Part shown: piece after piece, positions 23,440-30,155 of the stretch
Layout: each line of letters begins with the position of its first letter
How positions within the stretch are numbered: the stretch's first letter is position 1
Program-made: the position numbers and the translations under genes
Notes under the pieces: model-generated
Databases searched by the model: none
Seen by the model: only the letters and a program-made list of their open reading frames with translations
What the model was told of the DNA's origin: nothing
From: an uncultured Acidobacteriota bacterium
GTDB lineage: Bacteria > Acidobacteriota > Vicinamibacteria > Marinacidobacterales > SMYC01
Assembly (NCBI GenBank): GCA_947259165.1
Contig: CAMYKY010000048.1
Coordinates: 1 to 40,276 of the forward strand
Length of the DNA stretch: 40,276 nucleotides
Direction: 5' to 3'

Positions 23440-24267
23440 TTACGCATCGAGTGCGGACATGCGGCGAAGCTCGATCTCTTCGTAGCGTTTCGTCAGACGC
23501 GGGAGGGCCGATGCCGGCACCAGGAGCGCGATGGCGCCGATCAGAAGGAGCGGGTAGTACACCGCATACGGCGATCCCTGCGCGACGGCGATAACACCCA
23601 GGACTAGCAACACCGCGCCCCCGGCCATCAACAGTCGAAATCCGTTCAACACGACGCGCTTCGCCTTCCCCATACCGCCCAACCACCCCAAGAGCCCGCC
23701 AACGATCCCGAGCGTCGCACCCGCGAAGCCCCCCCACACACCCGCGGAAGCACTACCGTTGACGCCGGATGGCCACTCCCCCGACTCGAGCTCGACCAGA
23801 GTCAGCGCGCCGAGCGTGACCACACCTCGTTTCGGCAGCACCACGTTAATAATGAGACGCTCCGGCGGCGCCGCCGCGCCGGCCGCATCGAACGGCAAAA
23901 CAATAGACCGCCAATCGGCGTTCCCGGTGAGGGAGCGCATGGGCCCCTGCTGCTCGATGGTGCGGGTGAAGTAGCGACCGTTGTCGGCAAAGACATTCCA
24001 CATCTCGAGGTAGCCTTCGCCGACGACGCCCTCGTACCGAACACGACCTTTCACCGCGTAGCGGTTCTTGGTAATCCCAGGAGCGTCAATCTCGACGAGC
24101 GTCACCGTGAGCCCGTCATCGCTGGACGACGTAATCGTTACCGAGCCATCAGGATTGTGCACGACTCCGTTCGGCGGCGAGACTGGCCACGCGATTTCCC
24201 GAAGCGTGGTCTCTGCACCCACTTCGCCGGTGAAACACAGCGCGGCGATAACCAGCAAGACTCTCAT
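23440..24267 (-). CDS. Membrane protein with periplasmic beta-sandwich domain
   Basis: A 275-residue protein with a signal peptide (1-18, LLVIAALCFTGEVGA) and a beta-rich extracytoplasmic region (about 20-165). That region (YAVKGRVRYEGVVGEGYLEM, DWRSIVLPFD, ERLIINVVLP) reads like a carbohydrate-binding or jelly-roll domain. A glycine-rich hydrophobic segment follows (WGGFAGATLGIVGGLLGWLGG), then two further membrane spans (LLMAGGAVLLVLGVIAVAQG, YPLLLIGAIALLVPA). The tail is short and cytoplasmic (LTKRYEEIELRRMSALDA). I do not know the family. The ATG overlaps the DUF2089 stop by four bases, so it is probably the DUF2089 regulator's partner, perhaps a sensor. Confidence 0.72.
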   Translation of the reverse strand: MRVLLVIAALCFTGEVGAETTLREIAWPVSPPNGVVHNPDGSVTITSSSDDGLTVTLVEIDAPGITKNRYAVKGRVRYEGVVGEGYLEMWNVFADNGRYFTRTIEQQGPMRSLTGNADWRSIVLPFDAAGAAAPPERLIINVVLPKRGVVTLGALTLVELESGEWPSGVNGSASAGVWGGFAGATLGIVGGLLGWLGGMGKAKRVVLNGFRLLMAGGAVLLVLGVIAVAQGSPYAVYYPLLLIGAIALLVPASALPRLTKRYEEIELRRMSALDA

Positions 24268-24548
24268 GTTCCCTCCTTGTGCGCTTTCAACAATCGCTTC
24301 ATCGTTTCGAGGTCGAGCTTGCCTTGCGCATACTCGATGCGAAGAATCCGCTCAAACTCGCTTTCGACGGCGTCGCTCGTAAGGAGTTGGATCTTGTCAA
24401 TCAACCGATCCAGCCGGAGCCGGACCGTGGGGTAGCTGATGCCGTAGATCCGAGCCATCTCCTTGAGCGAACCCGACGCCAAAACAAAACGACGAATAAA
24501 TGCAAGGTCTTCCTCCGAGAGGCCCTCAATCCATCGGCTATCGTTCAA
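24264..24548 (-). CDS. DUF2089-family helix-turn-helix regulator
   Basis: A 94-residue DNA-binding-type protein. LSEEDLAFIRRFVLASGSLKEMARIYGISYPTVRLRLDRLIDKI carries a clear helix-turn-helix (GSLKEMARIYG - turn - SYPTVRLRLDRL), the hallmark of DUF2089. The tail is charged and helical. Members often sit beside a small membrane protein gene, as here (four-base overlap). It is likely a transcriptional regulator of its own operon. The start is TTG at 24548, with AAGGA about 12 bases upstream; no ATG is available in frame. A strong-looking promoter lies 29 bases upstream (24578-24606). Confidence 0.85.
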   Translation of the reverse strand: MNDSRWIEGLSEEDLAFIRRFVLASGSLKEMARIYGISYPTVRLRLDRLIDKIQLLTSDAVESEFERILRIEYAQGKLDLETMKRLLKAHKEGT

Positions 24549-24577
24549 AGACTTTCGTTTTCCTTAACTCCACCTCA

Positions 24578-24606
24578 ATTTTAACTTAAAGATTATTGAA
24601 TATCAA
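24578..24606 (-). promoter_or_regulatory. Promoter of the DUF2089 operon
   Basis: On the minus strand TTGATA (24601-24606) and TAAAAT (24578-24583) are exactly 17 bases apart, in an AT-rich island unlike the surrounding GC-rich DNA. The -10 ends 29 bases before the DUF2089 start. This is the best promoter-like sequence in the window. Confidence 0.65.
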
Positions 24607-24672
24607 CTCACTTTTGTTACTTTTCTCGCCATCGTGCCTCCGTGCTCCCTTCGTCCTAGTGTGGTGAAGCTT

Positions 24673-27086
24673 CTATTCATAGCGAAGCGCAGCCATGGGG
24701 CTGACACGGGAGGCCCGCCACGCTGGGATCAGATTTGCAGCGAGGGCGACGGCCAAGAGCACGACCGCTGCGACGCCGTAGGAGATGGGATCGACCAGGC
24801 TGACGCCATAGAGGAGCGCTTGTAGGACCCGGGCGACGAGCGCGGCGAGAACCGCCCCAATACCGACGCCAACGATCGCCAGGATCATTCCCTGCCGGAG
24901 GATCATCTTCAACACGGCGGGAGCTTCCGCGCCGAGCGCCATCCGGAGCCCCACCTCGTGCGTGCGTCGGTTGACGGCATAGGCGATCACCCCGTACAAA
25001 CCCACCGCCGCGAGCAGGAGCGCGAGCGCACCGAACGCACCGAGCAGCCGTGCACCGAGACGGGTCGGCAGCAGCGTGAGCTCGACGACCTCAGAGGCCG
25101 TGCCCTCATCGGTGAAGACGATTTCTGGCTCCATCGCCAAGATCTCACTCCGGATCGCGGGAAGCATGGACTCGGCCGGTCCGCTCGTCCTGGCGATCAT
25201 GTTGATCGAGCGCGACGGATCCTGAGACCGCGCAAAATGAATGTAGGGCCGCGGCTCCTCCCCGAGAGAGCGCACTTTATGATCGCGACTCACGCCGACG
25301 ATTTCGGTAGGCGGAGAGTCGGGGCCGCCGCGGTAGACGCGCTCACCGATGGGATTTCGACCTGACCAGTAGAGCTCGGCCATCGTCTCGTTCACGATCG
25401 CCACGCTGGGCGCTCCCTCGAGATCGAGCTTGTCGTCAAAAGCTCTGCCGCGAAGGATGGGGATGCCCGTTGCGTGAAAATAATCCTCCCCCACCGTGAC
25501 AGCATCGATGGGTGCGGCGTCCTGCTCAGTTTCGTGCACTCCCGGAACGAACACGGCCGTCATCTGGATGTCCGACGCGAGCGGCATGCGGGTCGCCGTG
25601 GATGCGAACTCCACGCCCGGAAGCGTCGGCAGTTGTGCGAGCAGCTCGCGTTGAAACGTCTTCGCTTCTTCGAGCGTGTAGTTGTTCATCTGCAGGTTGA
25701 ATCCGAAAGCAGCGATTCGCGACGGATCGAACCCGACTTCAGCTTTCTCGGCTGCGATGAGACCGCGGGTCAACAGAGCACCCGCAACCAGCAAGACCAG
25801 CGACACCGCCAGCTGGCCGACGACGAGCGCCTTGCTCAACGAAAACCCACGCGGCGTCGCGTCATCGGTAGAGCTGGCCTCGCCCTTCAAAGCCGGGACG
25901 AGGCTCGGTCGAGATGCGCGAAACGCGGGCACCAGCCCGAACACGAGCGCCGTCACCAGGGACAGGCAGAAGGCGTACGCCATCACCGAAGTATCGAGCT
26001 CGAATGCAAACTCTATCGGCACCGGAAGCGGCGGTTGGACGGCTGAGAGTAGGCGCACTGCCCAAAATGCGACCCCGACCCCGAGCACACCCCCGAGAGT
26101 AGCGAGCATCACGCTCTCCGTCATGAGCTGGCGCACGAGGCGTGGGCGGCTCGCACCCACCGAGAGCCTCACCGCAATCTCGCGACGACGGTTGGCAGCT
26201 CGCGCGAGAAGCATGTTCGCAACGTTGGCGCACGCGATCAGCAACACCATGCCGACCGCTGCGAGAAGCACCGCGCTCACCGTCACCAAAATGTTGTCAA
26301 CCATAGGATGAAAGCGCACCGAATCGCCGGCTAACACTGCAGCGGTCACGTCTTCATTCGTATCCGGGTATTCGTCCGAGAGCCGGGCAAAGAGGGTCGC
26401 CACCTGCGCCTGCGCTTCTTCGGCGGTGACTCCCGGTGCCAAACGTCCCTTCACGAACAGCCAGCGGTTTCCGCGCTGCTCGCGCCGGGTATCTCCGGTC
26501 GGTGAGGGCGTGCTCGCCTGGATCCCCGCGAAGCTAAGACTCTCGACCATGGCCGTCGGGACCCAGAACTCGGGGCGGAGCCCCGGAATCGTTCCGTGGA
26601 ACGCTACCGGCGCAACCCCGACGATGATGTAGTCGATACCGCTCAAGCGCAGTGTTTTGCCGACGACGTCGCTATCACCGCCGAGCCGGCGCTGCCAAAA
26701 CCCGTGGCTCAGGAGGATCAGCGGATGCGTCCCTTCCGTCTCGTCTTCTTCCGAAAGGAACGCCCGCCCAAGAGCCGGCCGCACGCCGAGCAGATCGAAA
26801 TAGTTGGCGGTGACGACTTCGCCCGCGACCAACTCGGAGCGGCCGTCGTGGGTCACGATGCCGCGCACCATCCCGTGTCCAGCGAGACCTTCGAAGGCGT
26901 CTGCCTCGGCCCGCATATCCATCAGGTCGGGATAGGACGTCGTGAGGTGACCGCGTTCACCACGCTGAAGAGGGTCGTGTTGAGCCCTATGCCCAGGGCA
27001 AGCGACATTGCCGCAACGAGAGTGAATCCGGGTTGGCGAACGAGCGTTCTCAGGGCGTAGCGTAGGTCGCCGACAAAATCGTGCAC
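24673..27086 (-). pseudogene. ADOP-type (MacB/FtsX-like) ABC permease, frameshifted with a small deletion
   Basis: The protein would be an acidobacterial duplicated orphan permease: an N-terminal membrane anchor, a periplasmic MacB domain and two FtsX-type membrane modules (VLLAAVGMVLLIACANVANMLLARA; LLGAFGALALLLAAVGLYGVIAY). The N-terminus begins at GTG 27086, with AAGGAGG five bases upstream, and reads [19 protein letters not shown] ... [15 protein letters not shown]. The reading frame is then lost at about 26940-26950. The sequence resumes in another frame at [22 protein letters not shown], and roughly 25-40 residues normally found between these blocks are missing. The remaining 24673-26945 is open and complete. 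It is probably a recent pseudogene; a sequencing error alone would not explain the missing block. No ATPase gene is adjacent, as expected for this family. Confidence 0.8.
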
Positions 27087-27143
27087 GTGAGCCTCCTTGT
27101 ACAATTGTATTAACGCAACGAGGCTTCAGTTGGTTCCGTAGTT

Positions 27144-27380
27144 TCAGTCGACGGCAGTCGCTTCGATCTCGACCATGAGCTCGGGGAACGCGAGACGGGC
27201 GACGCCCAGCAGGGTTTGGGGCGGCGCCACGTCGGCCGCGGCCAACCGGCCGGCCAACGCGTCCCAACTCTCCAGCATTGGATCGACGTCCGTCGTGTAG
27301 ATCGTCAGGTGAACGACGTTTCCGAGGCTCATCCCCGCGCCCTCGAGAACCGCCTCGAGATTATCGACCGCCGCTTTCAT
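27144..27380 (-). CDS. Short RidA/YjgF-family protein, lacking the N-terminal third
   Basis: A 78-residue protein matching the C-terminal two thirds of RidA proteins: AAVDNLEAVLEGAGMSLGNVV, LTIYTTDVD and TLLGVARLAFPELMVEIEATAV. The arginine of the VARL motif corresponds to the catalytic Arg105 of E. coli RidA, an imine/enamine deaminase. Full-length members have about 125-130 residues and start with strands forming the trimer interface; these are missing. The open frame continues upstream to 27650, but there it lies opposite the DUF4159 gene and shows no RidA similarity. AAAGGAG six bases before ATG 27380 supports a real short start. It may be a decayed remnant. Confidence 0.65.
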   Translation of the reverse strand: MKAAVDNLEAVLEGAGMSLGNVVHLTIYTTDVDPMLESWDALAGRLAAADVAPPQTLLGVARLAFPELMVEIEATAVD

Positions 27381-27446
27381 CGCTAACTCCTTTTGATTGC
27401 CGCCTAGGCTGGCGTATGATGCCACACAGGGGTGGGAGGTTGGCCA

Positions 27447-28202
27447 ATGCTCCTTCGAGTGGTGACGATCTTGGCGTTGATTACCCTCATGGCAGAGGGC
27501 GGTCAGGATCCGTGGCAGGGCCGTGGGCGCGGCCGCGGTCGCCGTTTCGCGCCGCCGGAGCCACTTCAGGCCACTATCGCTCCCAACTTCGCTTTTGCTC
27601 GCGTTCAATTTCAGTCCGTCCAGCAACGAAGAAGTCCGGGCTGGTCCCACGACTACCCCCGGGCAGAGCGGAATCTCCTGAGGATCCTCGCCGAGGTCTC
27701 ATCGGTGTACACCGAGCCGGCGGCACACACCATCGTGCCACTCGCGAGCGACGAGATCATGCGCTATCCCGTTCTGTACTTCAGCGAGCCGGGGACGTGG
27801 GCGATTTCACCCGAGGAGGCCGAAAACTTTCGCAACCATCTCACCCGGGGTGGCTTCGCGATCTTCGACGACTTCGACGGACCATGGGATTGGGAGAACT
27901 TCGAGGCCTGTATGGCGGTGGTGCTCCCCGGCCGGCACCTCGAGCTCATCCCCCTCGAGGACCCTCTCTTCCAGAGCTTCTTCCACATCAAGTCTCTAGA
28001 AATGACGAACCCGACCGGACGATGGGCACCCTCATTTTGGGGGATCCGCGACGACGAGGGACGCGTCCAGGTCGTCGCCAACTTCAACAACGACATCGGC
28101 GAGTACTGGGAATGGTCCGACCAAGGTTACTACCCAATCGAGCTCTCGAACGAAGGCTACAAACTAGGCGTGAACTACATCATCTATGCCCTCACGCACT
28201 AA
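27447..28202 (+). CDS. Secreted DUF4159 protein
   Basis: A 251-residue protein with a signal peptide (MLLRVVTILALITLMAEGG), an Arg/Gly-rich linker (GRGRGRGRR) and a DUF4159 domain. Signatures are FAFARVQFQS near the start, YPRAERNLLRILAEVSSV, YPVLYFSEPGTWAISPEEAENFRNHLTRGGFAIFDDFDG, and GYKLGVNYIIYALTH at the end. DUF4159 has a glutamine-amidotransferase-like flavodoxin fold, usually found with MoxR/DUF58/vWA gene clusters; its function is unknown. ATG 27447 is chosen because GGGAGG lies seven bases upstream and the signal peptide starts there. Divergent from the RidA fragment. Confidence 0.85.
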   Translation: MLLRVVTILALITLMAEGGQDPWQGRGRGRGRRFAPPEPLQATIAPNFAFARVQFQSVQQRRSPGWSHDYPRAERNLLRILAEVSSVYTEPAAHTIVPLASDEIMRYPVLYFSEPGTWAISPEEAENFRNHLTRGGFAIFDDFDGPWDWENFEACMAVVLPGRHLELIPLEDPLFQSFFHIKSLEMTNPTGRWAPSFWGIRDDEGRVQVVANFNNDIGEYWEWSDQGYYPIELSNEGYKLGVNYIIYALTH

Positions 28203-28210
28203 ACCGCTTT

Positions 28211-28250
28211 TCCCCTCACCTGTCCGCTCCCCCAAGGGGGAAGTAGAGAG
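28211..28250. repeat. GC-rich palindromic intergenic repeat, copy A
   Basis: It has a CCCTCACC block, then TCCCCC-AA-GGGGGA, then AGAGAG. Read on the minus strand it resembles copy B at 28985-29020 (CTCTCCCCCTTGGGGGAG followed by GGGTGAGGGG). The two copies are inverted and flank the DUF6483 gene. Such elements are common intergenic repeats in environmental genomes. Confidence 0.5.
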
Positions 28251-28261
28251 ATTTTCACGGA

Positions 28262-28278
28262 GGCGAGCGAAGCTCGCC
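28262..28278 (+). promoter_or_regulatory. Hairpin directly upstream of the DUF6483 ribosome site
   Basis: A perfect 7-bp stem GGCGAGC/GCTCGCC with a GAA loop ends five bases before AGGAGG (28284-28289). It might affect translation from the weak CTG start. It could equally be part of the flanking repeat. Confidence 0.35.
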
Positions 28279-28293
28279 GGGTGAGGAGGATCT

Positions 28294-28950
28294 CTGTTCC
28301 AGCGCGACTACATCCTTCGTCTCGTCGAACAGCTCGCCAAGACACTTGGCACCGTTGTCACGTTCAAGAAATCCAAACAGTACAACGAGGCGGAGCTCGC
28401 CGTCGCCGAGGCGGCCAGGAATCTCGTGGGCCTCGACATCGAGACGCTACTCGCCCTTCCTGTCGAGCAGATCGTCACCCTCTTCAGTCCCGGCGGCAGC
28501 CTCGACCCGGGCAAGTGCATCGTCGTCGCCGAACTTCTCTACGAGCACGGCGAGATCAAGGAGCTCAAAGCCGAGGAAGAAACGGCGTACCACGCCCGGA
28601 TACGAGCCCTCTGCCTGCTTCTCGAAGTGTCTGGCCGCGAGAGCCTCGAACGAATCCCTGACTCCGATCGGTACCTCCGCCGCATCGAAGCGCTAGGCGA
28701 AGCGCTCTCGGCATACCCGCCTGTACTCGCCGTTCAAGAAAAACTAATCTTCCACCACGAGCGACAAGGCGATTTTTCTCGGGCGGAAGACGTTCTTTTC
28801 GAGCTCGTCGACGCGGGATACCAAGACATCATCGCCCCTGGCATCGAGCTCTACCAGCGCCTACTCGCGAAAGACGATGACGAGCTCGAAAAAGGCAAAC
28901 TACCACGCGACGAAGTCGAGGACGGGCTCTCACAGTTGAGGCGTCAATAG
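28294..28950 (+). CDS. DUF6483-family protein with a CTG start
   Basis: A 218-residue cytoplasmic, helical protein. FQRDYILRLVEQLAKTLGTVV at the N-terminus matches the conserved opening of DUF6483 proteins; helical repeats follow (ILRLVEQL, FSRAEDVLFELVDAGYQDI, GIELYQRLLAKDDDELEKG). The function is unknown. In this frame TGA occurs at 28282 and the first ATG or GTG codon downstream is too late (28426 would delete the conserved N-terminus). The only candidate placed where homologues begin is CTG 28294, directly before TTCCAGCGCGAC, four bases after AGGAGG (28284-28289). A hairpin (28262-28278, stem GGCGAGC/GCTCGCC) lies just before the ribosome site. CTG is rare but known as an initiator. Confidence 0.75.
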   Translation: MFQRDYILRLVEQLAKTLGTVVTFKKSKQYNEAELAVAEAARNLVGLDIETLLALPVEQIVTLFSPGGSLDPGKCIVVAELLYEHGEIKELKAEEETAYHARIRALCLLLEVSGRESLERIPDSDRYLRRIEALGEALSAYPPVLAVQEKLIFHHERQGDFSRAEDVLFELVDAGYQDIIAPGIELYQRLLAKDDDELEKGKLPRDEVEDGLSQLRRQ

Positions 28951-28984
28951 ACGCGGTGCCGACGAAGTCGGCACCTCCGATAAT

Positions 28985-29008
28985 CCCTCTCCCCCTTGGG
29001 GGAGAGGG
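28985..29008. repeat. GC-rich palindromic intergenic repeat, copy B
   Basis: A perfect 24-base palindrome, CCCTCTCCCCC/TT/GGGGGAGAGGG, followed by CTGGGTGAGGGG, lies 35 bases after the DUF6483 stop. It could fold as a transcript end for this gene but lacks a T-run. It is an inverted match to copy A at 28211-28250. Confidence 0.6.
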
Positions 29009-29117
29009 CCTGGGTGAGGGGCAAGCCCTGAGTGCGGGTGACAACCTGGGCGAGGCACATGTTGGCCTGGATGAGGGGACGCGAGGGCCGCGACCCAAAA
29101 CCCAATTCCTCTAGTAC

Positions 29118-30125
29118 CTACTTCTTCTCGTACTTCTTCAACGCTCTCGGACCGACTTCGGCTCCGTAAATGTTCCCGGCAGCATCCACGGCAACCCCTT
29201 CGGCGGCAGTCGTTCCTGGGACGTTTTTTTCCCACTGTGGGTCGGGAATGAACGCGGTCACCAGGCCGTCGGTGACGCTGCCGATACGGATCCCGCGCAT
29301 CCACCCCGCGTTGGTCGTGAAGTTCGACTCCGAATCCGCGGAATACAGGATGTCATTGTCATCGATATAGATCCCGCTCGGGCGACCGAACTGGGTCCAA
29401 CTCGCAATGTGGTTTCCGTCCTGATCGAAAATCTGAATCCGGTTGTTCTTTCGGTCACCGACGAAGAGTCGACCCTGAGAGTCCATCGCCAGCGCGTGCG
29501 GGTCCAGAAACTCCCCTGGCCCAGTACCGGTCTTCCCCCACTGCTTGATGAACGTCCCGTCCTTCGAAAACTTCTGGACACGGTTAATGCCCTCGATGCC
29601 GTGTTCATCGACGACGAAGATGTCCCCGTTGGGAGCGACCAAAACATCCGAGGGTGCGGTGAGCTCACCTGGACCCACTCCAGCGACTCCAGCCTTGCCG
29701 AGACGCATGAGCTCCTTACCCTGCGGCGTGAACTTGATGACCTGATGACCACGGCCACTACTCCCACGCGCGTCGGTAACCCAGACGTTGTCGTCTGCGT
29801 CCACATAAATCCCGTGCGGCCATTCGAAAAGCCCAGCCCCGAAACTACGGATGAGCTTTCCGGAAGGATCGAACAACAAAACCGTGTCCAAGTCGTCCTT
29901 GCCGAGACAGCTGTTCTCGCCGCATCGCTCAGCCACCCATAGGTTCCCGGAGCCGTCCCTCGCCGGATACACGGCGCTAGTCGAACCCCACATCCGCCCG
30001 CTGGGCAACTTCGCCCAGCCTTCAACCGTACGATAAGGATTCGCCGCTTGGTTTTGCGCGAGCCCGTCAGTAACCAGCCCAGCCACGACCACCACGGCTG
30101 CTATCAAAAGCTTCCACTGCCTCAT
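29118..30125 (-). CDS. Secreted NHL-repeat beta-propeller protein
   Basis: A 335-residue protein with a signal peptide (KLLIAAVVVVAGLVTDGLAQ). NHL repeats include FEWPHGIYVDADDNVWVTDARG, LTAPSDVLVAPNGDIFVVDEHG, FLDPHALAMDSQGRLFVGDRKNNRIQIFD and FGRPSGIYIDDNDILYSADSE. It is a paralogue of the protein at 1940-3121, sharing the GKLIRSFG-type spacing and the final AEGVAVDAAGNIYGAEVG. As last gene of the multicopper oxidase operon (30-base gap), it probably works in the same extracytoplasmic process, which is unidentified. Ribosome site AGGGGG precedes ATG. Confidence 0.88.
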   Translation of the reverse strand: MRQWKLLIAAVVVVAGLVTDGLAQNQAANPYRTVEGWAKLPSGRMWGSTSAVYPARDGSGNLWVAERCGENSCLGKDDLDTVLLFDPSGKLIRSFGAGLFEWPHGIYVDADDNVWVTDARGSSGRGHQVIKFTPQGKELMRLGKAGVAGVGPGELTAPSDVLVAPNGDIFVVDEHGIEGINRVQKFSKDGTFIKQWGKTGTGPGEFLDPHALAMDSQGRLFVGDRKNNRIQIFDQDGNHIASWTQFGRPSGIYIDDNDILYSADSESNFTTNAGWMRGIRIGSVTDGLVTAFIPDPQWEKNVPGTTAAEGVAVDAAGNIYGAEVGPRALKKYEKK

Positions 30126-30155
30126 ACGTAACCCCCTAACGCGCCCACGGCGCCC

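Noticed and set aside
22324..23607. 427-codon open frame on the plus strand
   Set aside because: It is a shadow of the alpha/beta hydrolase and neighbouring genes on the minus strand, with no recognisable protein family.
26951..27267. Long open N-terminus of the 864-codon permease frame
   Set aside because: The Arg/Pro/Gly-rich translation has no similarity to permeases; the real N-terminus is in another frame from GTG 27086.
27381..27650. Upstream extension of the RidA frame
   Set aside because: It lies opposite the DUF4159 gene and shows no RidA homology; the ribosome site is just before ATG 27380.
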